The notes under the pieces were generated by a model. That model was not told the DNA's origin, made no database searches, and saw only the letters and a list, made by a program, of their open reading frames with translations. The position numbers and the translations under genes were made by a program. Shown in pieces: positions 45,199 to 53,658 of a stretch of 64,000 bases of DNA. Origin of the DNA: a filamentous cyanobacterium CCP3 (lineage in GTDB: Bacteria > Cyanobacteriota > Cyanobacteriia > Phormidesmidales > Phormidesmidaceae); assembly GCA_003022385.1 (NCBI GenBank), contig PYGV01000001.1:36649-100648 (forward strand), written 5' to 3'. Position 1 is the first letter of the stretch. The number at the start of each line of letters is the position of its first letter.

Positions 45199-45573
45199 TC
45201 ATTTTGAACTCTTCCCTCTCCCCTTAGCACTCACCACGATCTTCGACATCACCCTCACCAACTCCTCCGCCTCATCAAGTAACCCCTTCAATCTCGTCTC
45301 AGCCACTAACTCCGTCGCCACCAGCAAACGCAGCCAGTAGCGAGTCTCTCGCAGCTCCTTCAAAGCAACCTGCATCTTGTGAACAAAATCTGCCCTGCTT
45401 TGGGCCGCCTGGGCTTCCTTCACATTCGCCCCGACCGACGTACCCGACCGAATCAATTGCCTGACCAAAGTTTGATTCACTTCTGCTGAACGGCTCAGTA
45501 CCTGACAGAGCTTGACAATTCACACCGCAAACTCGAACGTTCGCTCCGTAATCGGCCTCGCCATTTGAACCAT
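45199..45573 (-). pseudogene. Four-helix-bundle (23S rRNA intervening-sequence-like) protein with an in-frame stop
   Basis: The C-terminal 93 residues read cleanly from a GTG at 45480: QLIRSGTSVGANVKEAQAAQ, FVHKMQVALKELRETRYWLR, the signature of the four-helix-bundle family often carried in 23S rRNA intervening sequences. Continuing upstream in the same frame without any frameshift gives MARPITERTFEFAV, a TGA (45520-45522), then IVKLCQVLSRSAEV. In family members an Arg codon is expected where the TGA lies, so one C-to-T change would explain it. The N-terminus begins at an ATG at 45573 or 45564. Repeats of the TTTTGAAT/TTTGAAC type lie on both sides. It could be read through or truncated, but a decayed gene is the simplest view. 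Confidence 0.8.
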
Positions 45574-45677
45574 TTTGAACCTTGAATTTTGAATTTTGAA
45601 CGCCCCAACCTTGAATGCCCTCCGCCACCCCCCGCCAACATCCGCTATAGTGATCTTCCAGTCCACCACGGCACACC

Positions 45678-46803
45678 ATGCTAGATACTACCGACCTCAA
45701 GCGTGAACTTGAGACGCTCACCGATCGCCTGGGTAAGACCCAGGACTATCTTTGACATTCCTGCCCTCGAAGCGAAAATTCAGGACCTGGAGCAGCTGGC
45801 GGCCCAGCCCGACTTTTGGGATGACCAGAGCAAAGCCCAGGACACCCTGCAAGAGCTGAGCGACTACAAGGCCAACCTGGCTCAGCTCACCACCTGGCAA
45901 GCCCACCTCGACGACACCGCCGCCATTCTTGAGTTACTACAGGAGGACAACGACGAAGCCCTCTTTCAGGAAGCTCAGGGCACCGTCACCCGCCTGAGTC
46001 AAGAACTTGACCAGTGGGAACTCCAGCAGCTGCTGGCTGGCCCCTACGACAAGAAAGGTGCGGTACTCACCATCAACGCCGGGGCGGGCGGCACCGATGC
46101 CCAGGACTGGGGCGAAATGCTGCTGCGCATGTACACCCGCTGGGCCGAGCGCCAGGGCTATCAGGTGCACCTGGTGGAAATATCGGAGGGTGAGGAAGCG
46201 GGGCTGAAGTCGGCCACGCTGGAGATTGCCGGGCGCTACGCCTACGGTTATTTGAAGTCAGAGAAGGGCACCCATCGGCTGGTGCGCATTTCGCCCTTTA
46301 ACGCCAACGGCAAGCGGCAGACCAGCTTTGCCGGGGTGGAGGTGATGCCGATTCTCGATCAAAATATCGAGCTGGAGATTCCTGAAAAAGACCTGGAGAT
46401 CAAAACCTCGCGATCGGGCGGGGCGGGCGGTCAGAACGTCAACAAAGTGGAGACGGCGGTGCGCATTACCCACCTGCCGACAGGGATCTCAGTGCGCTGT
46501 ACCCAGGAGCGATCGCAGCTGCAAAACCGCGAAAAGGCCATGATCATTCTCAAGGCCAAGCTGCTGATTATCGCTCAAGAGCAGCAGGCCCAGGCGATCG
46601 CCGAAATTCGCGGCGACATGGTAGAGGCGAGCTGGGGTGCCCAGATTCGCAACTACGTGTTTCACCCCTACCAGCTGGTCAAAGACCTGCGCACCGGGGT
46701 TGAAACCACCGCGATCGACGACGTGATGGCCGGGGATCTGGAAGCCTTTATTCAGGCTTACCTGCGCCAGGAAAATCAGGTTCTCCAGGAGCAGACCGTT
46801 TAA
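45678..46803 (+). CDS. prfB: Peptide chain release factor 2, with programmed +1 frameshift
   Basis: Recognises UGA and UAA stop codons and triggers peptide release. The frame opened by ATG 45678 ([18 protein letters not shown]) reaches TGA at codon 26, in CTT TGA C (45750-45756). This is the classical RF2 autoregulatory shift site: slipping forward one base at CTT reads GAC and continues [20 protein letters not shown]. The mature product is 374 residues with the RF2 SPF motif in [15 protein letters not shown] and the catalytic GGQ in [14 protein letters not shown]. The spacing of an upstream AGG-rich tract supports the shift. The gene must be annotated as a join (45678-45752, 45754-46803), not as an ORF starting at 45703. 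Confidence 0.97.
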
Positions 46804-46874
46804 GTTCCAGCCGGTACCCTAGAGCCACCGTAGCACCGCCCACCACCAGAGCATCCCTCTACAAAGGGGACGTT

Positions 46875-47852
46875 ATGCCGTCAGGTGGCAAAGCCGCAAT
46901 TATGCAAACTGAAATTCCCCTAGTCAATTTTTCGCCCTTTCTCAGCGACGACCCGGTGGGCAAGATTCAGGTGGCAGCTGATATCTATCACGCCTGTCAT
47001 GAGGTAGGCTTTCTCTACCTGACCAACCACGGCATTCCTGAGGGGGCGATCGCGGCGGCCTTTGCCCAGTCGCAGCGGTTTTTTGCCCTGCCTCTGGCTG
47101 AGAAACAGGCGATCGCCTGGGCGAGCGAGGTCAGCAACCGGGGCTACATTGGCCTGGAGCGAGAGCGGCTCGACGAAACCCAGCCCGGCGATCTCAAAGA
47201 AGCCTTTAACCTGGGCCGAGAGACGGACCTTACCGCGATCGACACTGAAGACGCGGCCCTGGTGCAGAACCGCTGGCCCGCCCAACCCGCCGATTTTCGC
47301 ACCACCCTGACTGTGTTTTTTGACGCCTGCGCCACGGCAGCGGCCAAGATCTTCCGCGCTTTTGCCCTGGCGCTAGACATGCCAGAGGACTTCATCGCGG
47401 CCCACCACACAGCTCAAAACTATACCCTGCGGCTACTGCACTACCCGCCCCTGCCCACATCTCTCAAACCAGGGCAAATTCGGGCTGGGGCGCACTCCGA
47501 CTACGGCACCCTGACGTTGCTATTTCAGGATGATATCGGCGGTCTCGAAGTGCTCAACGCCCAGGACAACTGGATCTCGGCCCCAGCGATCCCCGGTGCC
47601 GTGTTGATCAATACTGGCGACCTGACCGAACGCTGGAGCAACGGCGTGTTTCGCTCGACCAGGCATCGGGTGAGCCTGCCCCAGGGCGAAAAGGCTCAGC
47701 GAGACCGCTACTCCATAGCCTTTTTCTGTGAGCCCAATGCCGATGCCACAATTAGCTGTCTGCCCACCTGCCAGGGGCCGGGGCAGCCGCCCCGGTACCC
47801 GCCGATTGCTGCTGGAGACTACCTGCTAAGCCGGTTGCAGGCTACCTATTGA
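46875..47852 (+). CDS. 2-oxoglutarate/Fe(II) dioxygenase, isopenicillin N synthase-like
   Basis: 325 residues. The DIOX N-terminal domain (CHEVGFLYLTNHGIP) is followed by the double-stranded beta-helix with the facial triad HSD in RAGAHSDYGTLTLLF and the distal His in RSTRHRVSLP. The RYS motif (RDRYSIAFF) for 2-oxoglutarate is intact. These enzymes hydroxylate or desaturate small molecules (gibberellin, penicillin and flavonoid pathways in other organisms); the substrate is unknown here. The true start may be the ATG at 46902 (MQTEIPLVNFSPF), which is closer to the conserved region. It follows prfB on the same strand after 71 bases. Confidence 0.92.
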   Translation: MPSGGKAAIMQTEIPLVNFSPFLSDDPVGKIQVAADIYHACHEVGFLYLTNHGIPEGAIAAAFAQSQRFFALPLAEKQAIAWASEVSNRGYIGLERERLDETQPGDLKEAFNLGRETDLTAIDTEDAALVQNRWPAQPADFRTTLTVFFDACATAAAKIFRAFALALDMPEDFIAAHHTAQNYTLRLLHYPPLPTSLKPGQIRAGAHSDYGTLTLLFQDDIGGLEVLNAQDNWISAPAIPGAVLINTGDLTERWSNGVFRSTRHRVSLPQGEKAQRDRYSIAFFCEPNADATISCLPTCQGPGQPPRYPPIAAGDYLLSRLQATY

Positions 47853-47946
47853 GGCAGAGAAGTAATGCAGAGGGGGGCGATCGCCCTTACCCTACCGACC
47901 CCAAAAACCCGGTACATTAGAGCTATCTCGCCTTGGAGCGTCTCCT

Positions 47947-48144
47947 ATGAGCCCAGACCAAACGACCCTAGACACCGCCTCGACCGATCAACCCTCTCCC
48001 GCACCTGCCGAAGCACCCCCCAGCTTTGTCAAACTGGCCATGCGCAACATGGTCAAAAAGGGCAGCAAGTCGCTGTTCCACTTTTCGCTGACTGTGACCG
48101 CGCTGCTGAGCCTGCTGGTCGGCTTGGCCTACCTGACCCGTTAG
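47947..48144 (+). CDS. DUF3285 family small membrane protein
   Basis: 65 residues. An N-terminal Pro/Ser/Thr-rich part precedes the conserved core PPSFVKLAMRNMVKKGSKSL followed by a single membrane helix (HFSLTVTALLSLLVGLAYLT). This core is typical of the cyanobacterial DUF3285 family; function unknown. The gene ends 3 bases before ybeY, so the two are translationally linked, a conserved arrangement in cyanobacteria as far as I recall. Confidence 0.8.
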   Translation: MSPDQTTLDTASTDQPSPAPAEAPPSFVKLAMRNMVKKGSKSLFHFSLTVTALLSLLVGLAYLTR

Positions 48145-48147
48145 TCG

Positions 48148-48660
48148 ATGGCAACTCCAACCCCGCCGACCCTTGAGGTAGCCCTAGAGACCGAACACCC
48201 CGATGCTGGGGTAGTCACTAACGACGAGTGGGAGCGCTGGTTTACTCAGTGGGGCCAGCAGATGGCGCTGCAAGGGTCACCCATTGGGGCCTACGAACTG
48301 GCGCTCAAGCTGACCACCGACGCTGAAATTGCCGCCCTCAACCGACAGTTTCGCCAGCTCGATCAGCCTACCGACGTGCTCTCTTTTGCAGCCCTGGAGA
48401 ACGACTTTCCGCTGGCAGATGAACTTTTAGATGCAGAGCCGCTGTACCTGGGCGACATTATTATCTCGCTCGATACCGCCGCCCGTCAGGCCGCCGAGGC
48501 GGGGCACTCGCTGCGCTGGGAAATCGCGTGGCTCGCTGCCCACGGTTTTTTGCACCTGCTCGGCTGGGATCATCCTGACGAGACCAACCTGGTCACTATG
48601 CTGAATAAACAGAGCGAATTGCTCACCGCTGCTGGGTTAACGTCTGAAAAAGTAGGCTAA
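48148..48660 (+). CDS. ybeY: Endoribonuclease YbeY (rRNA maturation)
   Basis: 170-residue metalloprotein needed for 16S rRNA 3' end maturation and late 70S quality control. The metal-binding HGxLHLxGYDH motif appears as HGFLHLLGWDH (His, His, His ligands present; the usual Tyr is Trp). The upstream core LALKLTTDAEIAALNRQFRQ and LDQPTDVLSFAALEN are standard. It sits between DUF3285 and dgkA, and within about 1.4 kb of prfB, in a translation-linked gene block. Confidence 0.95.
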   Translation: MATPTPPTLEVALETEHPDAGVVTNDEWERWFTQWGQQMALQGSPIGAYELALKLTTDAEIAALNRQFRQLDQPTDVLSFAALENDFPLADELLDAEPLYLGDIIISLDTAARQAAEAGHSLRWEIAWLAAHGFLHLLGWDHPDETNLVTMLNKQSELLTAAGLTSEKVG

Positions 48661-48726
48661 ATTGGCCCTGATTCGTTCTCCACGGTACGGTATAGGGGCA
48701 TATTGCCCGATCGCCTCTATTAGATA

Positions 48727-49197
48727 GTGTCTATGACTCTCTACAGCGAAAATTCTGAGTCGGTGGTGCCGGCGCCCGAGGGCAACCTCGATTCGGTCAG
48801 CCGATCGCTCTCCTGGCGCGTGGCCACCAATCTGCTGGTGAGCTTTAAGTATGCCTGGCAGGGGGTAGCCTACGCCTTTCGCACCCAGCGCAATTTTCGC
48901 ATTCACGTGGTAGTTGGCAGTCTGGCGGTGAGTCTGGCGATCGCCCTGCATTTGGCCCTGGTAGAGCTAGCCGTGATTATCCTCACCTGCGGTGTGGTGC
49001 TCACCCTGGAGCTGATCAACACCGCTCTAGAATCGGTAGTCGACCTCACGGTGCAGCAGACTTACCACGAACTCGCTAAGATCGCCAAAGACTGTGCCGC
49101 CGCCGCCGTGCTCATTTCAGCGCTGATTTCTGTCTCGGTGGCCGCCTGTTTGCTGCTGCCGCCCCTGTGGCAGCAGTGGCTGGTTCAGCTGCTTTAG
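48727..49197 (+). CDS. dgkA: Diacylglycerol kinase (DgkA family)
   Basis: Small integral membrane kinase (undecaprenol/diacylglycerol kinase type) of 156 residues. After a 45-residue cytoplasmic N-terminus come the conserved [20 protein letters not shown] surface helix and three transmembrane segments. The catalytic motif [13 protein letters not shown] contains the required Glu and Asn. DgkA recycles undecaprenol or diacylglycerol for cell-envelope lipid carriers. The start at 48727 ([10 protein letters not shown]) is preceded by a short spacer after ybeY; a 67-base gap leaves room for a promoter, but co-transcription is likely. Confidence 0.93.
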   Translation: MSMTLYSENSESVVPAPEGNLDSVSRSLSWRVATNLLVSFKYAWQGVAYAFRTQRNFRIHVVVGSLAVSLAIALHLALVELAVIILTCGVVLTLELINTALESVVDLTVQQTYHELAKIAKDCAAAAVLISALISVSVAACLLLPPLWQQWLVQLL

Positions 49198-49217
49198 CCC
49201 TTATTCTGCCTGCCCCT

Positions 49218-49823
49218 ATGATTTTAGTCATCGACAACTACGACAGCTTTACCTACAACCTGGTGCAGTACCTGGGCGAGCTAGGGACCGAACTGCCGGT
49301 GGCAAGCGAGCTGCTCGTGTTTCGCAACGACGAAATTACGGTGGATGAGATCACCGCCCTCAAACCCAACGGCATCGTGATCTCGCCCGGCCCCGGCACC
49401 CCCGATGATTCTGGGGTTTCGCTGGAAATTATTGAGCAGCTTGGCCCCACGGTACCTATTTTGGGCGTGTGCCTGGGGCACCAGAGCCTGGGCCAGGTGT
49501 TTGGCGGCAACGTGGTGCGCGCCGCTGAACTCATGCACGGCAAGACGTCACCCGTGTTCCACACCGGCCAGGGCGTGTTTGCGGGCCTAGACAACCCCTT
49601 CCAGGCCACTCGCTACCACAGCCTGGTGATCGATCGCCCCACCTGCCCCGAGGTGCTGGAAATCACCGCCTGGGTGGAAGACGGCACCATTATGGGCGTG
49701 CAACACCGCGAGTACCCTCACCTGCAAGGGGTGCAGTTTCACCCCGAGAGCATTTTGACCGATGCGGGCATGCAGATTCTGCGAAATTTCTTGGTGTCGC
49801 TGCCGGTGCCAGCGATGGCTTAG
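49218..49823 (+). CDS. trpG: Glutamine amidotransferase of anthranilate or aminodeoxychorismate synthase
   Basis: 201 residues from the ATG at 49218 ([20 protein letters not shown]); the 17 codons upstream overlap dgkA and are not conserved. Class I glutaminase triad: Cys in [12 protein letters not shown], and His/Glu in QFHPESILT. It supplies ammonia to TrpE for tryptophan or to PabB for folate synthesis; the two cannot be separated by sequence, since many cyanobacterial subunits serve both, so trpG/pabA is the safe name. It follows dgkA by 20 bases. Confidence 0.93.
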   Translation: MILVIDNYDSFTYNLVQYLGELGTELPVASELLVFRNDEITVDEITALKPNGIVISPGPGTPDDSGVSLEIIEQLGPTVPILGVCLGHQSLGQVFGGNVVRAAELMHGKTSPVFHTGQGVFAGLDNPFQATRYHSLVIDRPTCPEVLEITAWVEDGTIMGVQHREYPHLQGVQFHPESILTDAGMQILRNFLVSLPVPAMA

Positions 49824-49896
49824 AGAGGGGCATTCTCCTGACAAATTGGTTTGAATACTACAATTTAGAGACACAGCTTTTCCAGGGTTCTCAATC

Positions 49897-50472
49897 ATGA
49901 GCGTCGCCAAAAGCCCAGTGCGCTGGACCACGAAGGACATCGAAGCGCTGCCTGAGAACGAGTGGGTTCGCTACGAAATCATTGATGGAGAGCTGTTTGT
50001 AACGCGATCGCCTCACCACAAGCATCAGCAACTGGCTGGCCGTATTTTTGCCGCGCTGGATGATTGGGCGTTCAGTTCCGGCCAAGGTGAGGCGTCCATT
50101 ATGCCGGGGCTAATTTTTTCTGACTCAGATAATGTGTCCCCTGATGTGGTGTGGGCTAGCGATGGACGTATTACCCAAATTCAAGACGAGGCTGGTCACT
50201 TCCAGGGTGCTCCAGAGTTAGTAGTAGAAGTGCTCTCGCCGGGCAAAGCCAACGAAGACCGCGACCGATCTGCCAAGCTCAAACTCTATTCCGTTCAGGG
50301 CGTGCAAGAATACTGGATTGTCGATCGCACCGCCCAGCGCATTGAGGTCTATCGCCGCGAGCAAGCTCAGCTGACGTTGACTACAACCCTTCTAGCCCAA
50401 GACACGATTACCTCAGACCTGCTGCCAGGATTTGCCTGCGGGGTAGCTCGCCTGTTTGCAGCGCGAGGTTAA
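49897..50472 (+). CDS. Uma2 family (DUF820) restriction-endonuclease-fold protein
   Basis: 191 residues of the PD-(D/E)XK-fold Uma2 group, very expanded in cyanobacteria. The motif SPDVVW, then ELVVEVLSPGKANEDRDRSA and KLKLYSVQGVQEYWIVD present the Asp, Glu and Lys expected of the catalytic core. Such proteins are mostly uncharacterised; some resemble transposon-associated or defence nucleases. It is a single-gene unit after trpG and before the carotenoid gene. Confidence 0.9.
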   Translation: MSVAKSPVRWTTKDIEALPENEWVRYEIIDGELFVTRSPHHKHQQLAGRIFAALDDWAFSSGQGEASIMPGLIFSDSDNVSPDVVWASDGRITQIQDEAGHFQGAPELVVEVLSPGKANEDRDRSAKLKLYSVQGVQEYWIVDRTAQRIEVYRREQAQLTLTTTLLAQDTITSDLLPGFACGVARLFAARG

Positions 50473-50534
50473 CCAGCAGTAGTAGAATACAGACAAGTTA
50501 TTAACGTTTGTAACAGTTCTCTCAGGAGTCAAGC

Positions 50535-52178
50535 ATGGGCCGGAAGCAGGCGATTGTGATTGGGGCGGGCATTGGCGGGTTGGCCATGGGCATTCGCCTA
50601 CAGAGCCTGGGGTTTGACACCACTATTGTCGAGGCGCTAGATGCCCCCGGTGGGCGGGCCTATGTGCGTCGCGAGCAGGGCTTTACCTTTGATATGGGGC
50701 CGACGGTGATTACAGTACCCCACTTTATTGAAGAACTGTTTTCGCTAGAGCGCGATCGCGCCAACCTGACCGCCGAAGACTTCCCCTCCACCATCGTCGA
50801 TGAAAATAAGCGCATCAAAGAGGGCGTTTCGGGTGGCCCCAACACCAGCCGCTACGTGAAGATTGTGCCCATTCTGCCCTTTTACCGCATCTACTTTGAC
50901 GACGGCACCTTCTTCGACTACGACGGCGACGAAGCCCACACCCACGAGCAAATTCTCGCCCTGGGCGAGCCCGGCGACCTGGAGGGCTACCAGCGCTTCC
51001 ACGAGCAGGCCCGCGCGATCTTCGAGCGGGGCTTTTTAGAACTGGGCTACACCCACTTTGGCGATGTCGGCACCATGCTCAAGGTCGCCCCCGACCTGCT
51101 CAAGCTCGACGCCGTGCGCAACCTGTTTCGCTTTAGCAGCCGCTACTTCAAGAGCGACAAGCTGCGCCAGGTGTTCACCTTCGAGCCGCTGCTGGTGGGC
51201 GGTAACCCGTTGTCGGTGCCCGCCATCTACGCCATGATTCACTTTGTTGAAAAAACCTGGGGCATCCACTTTGCCATGGGCGGCACCGGAGCGCTGGTGC
51301 AGGGCTTTGTTAAAAAATTTGAGGACCTAGGCGGCCAGATCAAGTACAACGCTCCGGTAACCAAAATCAACGTCACCCGCCAGGGGGGTAAGAAAGTCAC
51401 GACCGGCGTTACCCTGGGCGACGGTCTGACGATGGAGGCCGACGTCGTGGTCTCCAACGCTGACTGGGCCACCACCTACGGCAAGCTGATCGAGCCTCAG
51501 TACCGCTTCTGGAACAGCGACCTGCGAGTGAAGCTGGCCCAGCAGTCGATGTCGGTGTTTGTCATCTACTTTGGCTTTAAGGCCGACGGTAACGAAACCG
51601 ATAAGCTGCGCCACCACACCATTATTCTTGGCCCCCGCTACGAGGAACTGCTGAAAGACATCTTTGGTCGCAAGATTTTTCCCAAAGATTTCTCCCAGTA
51701 CCTGCACCTGCCGACGCTCACCGACCCGTCGCTGGCCCCCCCTGGGCACCATGCCGCCTACACCCTGGTGCCCATGCCCAACAACAAGTCGGGCCTTGAC
51801 TGGAGTGAGGTGGGCGATCGCCTGCGCGACATCGTCTTTGACTTCCTCGACGAGCGCGGCTACCTGCCCAACCTGCGCGATCGCCTGGTCTGCCATAGCT
51901 ATATCACCCCCGACTACTTTGAAAGCACCCTCGACGCCTACGCGGGCAACGCCTTTGGCCTAGAGCCTCTGCTGGTGCAGTCGGCCTTCTTCCGGCCCCA
52001 CAACCGCAGTGAAGACATCAACGGTCTGTACCTGGTTGGAGCCGGTACCCAGCCCGGCGCTGGTACCCCCAGCGTAATGATGTCAGCCAAAATGACCGCT
52101 CGCCTGGTCGCCGAAGACTATGGGGTAGAGGATGCGATTGTCAGCGGCAAAGCCAGCCCCGAGCTAAGCGTTCTCTAG
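50535..52178 (+). CDS. crtI: CrtI-type phytoene desaturase family oxidoreductase
   Basis: 547-residue FAD enzyme. The Rossmann motif is [20 protein letters not shown] (residues about 8-27), then [18 protein letters not shown] and [19 protein letters not shown]. The C-terminus carries the CrtI signature: [20 protein letters not shown] followed by [14 protein letters not shown]. The substrate is probably a carotene such as phytoene, or a related carotenoid (ketolase and 4,4'-diapophytoene relatives share the fold). Most cyanobacteria use the plant-type CrtP/CrtQ/CrtH route, so a CrtI-type gene here is unusual. An insertion-free core and normal codon use argue for a functional gene. It is followed by a palindrome and a mobile-element scar. 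Confidence 0.85.
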   Translation: MGRKQAIVIGAGIGGLAMGIRLQSLGFDTTIVEALDAPGGRAYVRREQGFTFDMGPTVITVPHFIEELFSLERDRANLTAEDFPSTIVDENKRIKEGVSGGPNTSRYVKIVPILPFYRIYFDDGTFFDYDGDEAHTHEQILALGEPGDLEGYQRFHEQARAIFERGFLELGYTHFGDVGTMLKVAPDLLKLDAVRNLFRFSSRYFKSDKLRQVFTFEPLLVGGNPLSVPAIYAMIHFVEKTWGIHFAMGGTGALVQGFVKKFEDLGGQIKYNAPVTKINVTRQGGKKVTTGVTLGDGLTMEADVVVSNADWATTYGKLIEPQYRFWNSDLRVKLAQQSMSVFVIYFGFKADGNETDKLRHHTIILGPRYEELLKDIFGRKIFPKDFSQYLHLPTLTDPSLAPPGHHAAYTLVPMPNNKSGLDWSEVGDRLRDIVFDFLDERGYLPNLRDRLVCHSYITPDYFESTLDAYAGNAFGLEPLLVQSAFFRPHNRSEDINGLYLVGAGTQPGAGTPSVMMSAKMTARLVAEDYGVEDAIVSGKASPELSVL

Positions 52179-52206
52179 ATTAGAACCAATGGCCGGTGGG
52201 TACTGA

Positions 52207-52226
52207 CCGCCAGCTATAGCTGGCGG
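52207..52226 (+). terminator. Perfect palindrome, probable transcription terminator of the CrtI-type gene
   Basis: CCGCCAGCTATAGCTGGCGG is a self-complementary 20-mer beginning 29 bases after the stop codon and followed by ATTTGAT. It can form a hairpin with a short loop. The poor U-tract makes it a weak intrinsic terminator; it may act with Rho or be a dispersed repeat. Confidence 0.55.
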
Positions 52227-52445
52227 ATTTGATAAACTGCCATCGCTATACATCTGTAACTACTCATCTTGGGACGGGTGGGCGGCCAGCAGCCGTTGAG
52301 CGGCCTGAATTCTGGAGGTCTCGCCTAGCAGTATTCAGGCCGACACGCTAACTGCCGCGCCAGCCGCCAGGACACCCAGTACGTCACCGGGCTGATTGGC
52401 GATCCACCCATCTACCCCCTAGCGCCCATAACTTCAATGACCGTG

Positions 52446-52945
52446 ACTACAGGTCGCTCTTCACCTTCACCAGCTTCCAGGGATCCAGATCCTGATGTCC
52501 TCATTTCCAGAATTTTGACAAAGTGGACAAGCGATCGCGAATAGTCTGAGGCTTTTGATACTGCCGGAGAAACTCCACAAACTCCTTCGCTTTTTCAGTC
52601 CCGATAAAATCTACCCGCTGGTCTTTGAAAAACTGATTCAGTCTTGTCTCCAGAGCGCTGTACTTTTCCAGGGTTTTGGATCTACGTCTTTCGCTTTGTG
52701 CCCTACGAATTGATGAAAGTAATCCACCACAGATTCGCCCTGGGATTTCACCTGCTCATTTACATCCATTGGGCGAACTCGGACCCGGGACTTCTCCAGC
52801 GTGGAGTCGTAGCTACCATTGGTAAGGTCAATCTCAATCTGCTTGGCCAGCAGTTCTGCCTTCTTACGACTGGAGCGTGTATCGGGCAATCCCAGATACA
52901 GTACCGGTCTTTTGTCCTATCCTTTCAGAACAGTCTCCAAAACAC
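52446..52945 (-). pseudogene. Tyrosine-type phage integrase N-terminal remnant
   Basis: Minus strand. Downstream of an in-frame TAG the frame reads DKRPVLYLGLPDTRSSRKKA followed by ELLAKQIEIDLTNGSYDSTL, the arm-type DNA-binding N-terminus of a tyrosine recombinase. It continues as GESVVDYFHQFVGHKAKDVD. A frameshift near 52665 moves to the frame KTLEKYSALETRLNQFFKDQ and onward to AKEFVEFLRQYQKPQTIRDR, the core-binding domain. A TGA follows near 52499. After a gap the same frame reads DPWKLVKVK and ends at a TAG near 52446. The catalytic domain with Arg/His/Tyr is absent. It lies 130 bases from a tRNA-Ala gene, the usual target of such integrases. The boundary positions are soft. Confidence 0.85.
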
Positions 52946-53078
52946 TTAACCACAAGGGTTTCCAAGAGTGCCCAAACTGCCTTAAAACGGCCCAAATGAT
53001 CCCAAAATGGCCAAAATACAAAAACCGCAACAAAGGCTGTAATCCTTGCTGCGTAGTGATTTGAGGTGGTTTTGAGAA

Positions 53079-53151
53079 TGGAGAATAGGAGATTCGAACT
53101 CCTGACCTCTGCGGTGCGATCGCAGCGCTCTACCAACTGAGCTAATTCCCC
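53079..53151 (-). tRNA. tRNA-Ala (CGC)
   Basis: Read on the minus strand: acceptor GGGGAAT/ATTCTCC (one G-U pair), D-arm GCTC/GAGC, anticodon stem CTGCG/CGCAG around a loop of 7 with anticodon CGC, variable loop AGGTC, T-arm AGGAG/CTCCT with loop TTCGAAT, and discriminator A. The total is 73 bases with no encoded CCA. The anticodon CGC reads GCG (Ala) codons. It lies between the integrase remnant and a partial copy of its own 5' half. Confidence 0.9.
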
Positions 53152-53210
53152 TTATCTTGCTGTGCGATGCACCGCTACGGTGCGATTGGCCTTTGGCCAC
53201 CCTGCGGGAA

Positions 53211-53242
53211 CGCAGCGCTCTACCAACTGAGCTAACTCCCCC
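53211..53242 (-). repeat. Partial duplication of the tRNA-Ala 5' half
   Basis: The minus-strand read gives GGGGGAGTTAGCTCAG and then TTGGTAGAGCGCTGCG, nearly identical to the tRNA-Ala 5' half at 53121-53151 (about 29 of 31 positions). After the anticodon 5' strand the sequence departs: TTCC replaces the anticodon loop, and what follows contains a stem-forming GGTGGCCAAAGGCC and no T-arm. It is not a functional tRNA. The copies are 90 bases apart. Confidence 0.85.
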
Positions 53243-53279
53243 TTAGACTGCCAGTATCTTACCAAAAACAGAATCCCTG

Positions 53280-53570
53280 CTACCGCTTCCGTCCTCTAGC
53301 AGATCGCCCCTTATTACCCGGCTGAGTCTGATGTGCGCCAAAATACTTCTCGCTGCGGTAGCGCAGCCACACCCGTAGGGTCTGGGGAATCTGGTCTTTT
53401 TGATCCTTGGTCAGCGTGTTGTAGAGCGCCAGGGCCTTTTCTCGTTCGCCCCGACAAGCGGCGTTGTTGTGGGCATCCCAATAACTGCGGGCCAAGCGAA
53501 TGCGGCGGCAGACTTCCTTAACCAGGGCATTGCCTTCTAGGGGCGATTCTGGGGCTGGCTTTGGCGACAT
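53280..53570 (-). CDS. Small basic conserved hypothetical protein
   Basis: 96 residues, strongly basic at the C-terminus (SARGRKR). Conserved-looking core: GNALVKEVCRRIRLARSYWD, then YNTLTKDQKDQIPQTLRVWL and RYRSEKYFGAHQ. No enzyme motif is visible. The Arg-rich tail could bind nucleic acid. It resembles unnamed short proteins annotated only in cyanobacteria. It is divergent from xth, with 88 bases between the starts. Function unknown. Confidence 0.65.
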   Translation of the reverse strand: MSPKPAPESPLEGNALVKEVCRRIRLARSYWDAHNNAACRGEREKALALYNTLTKDQKDQIPQTLRVWLRYRSEKYFGAHQTQPGNKGRSARGRKR

Positions 53571-53658
53571 GGTTGTGATCCTTGGGCGCGATCCGTTTGG
53601 GCGGTCAACCCCTTAAGCTAGAACGTTGTGACCCTACCCGTTTAGCTTAACTCCGTCT

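Noticed and set aside
45520..45522. TGA read as selenocysteine or programmed readthrough in the four-helix-bundle gene
   Set aside because: No SECIS-like hairpin after the TGA and no selenoprotein context; a single-base nonsense mutation is simpler.
52864..53136. 90-residue minus-strand ORF covering the tRNA-Ala
   Set aside because: It overlaps a complete tRNA gene and the integrase remnant in another frame, with no recognisable product.
53211..53242. Second tRNA gene
   Set aside because: Anticodon loop is reduced and the T-arm is missing; it is a partial duplication of the tRNA-Ala 5' half.
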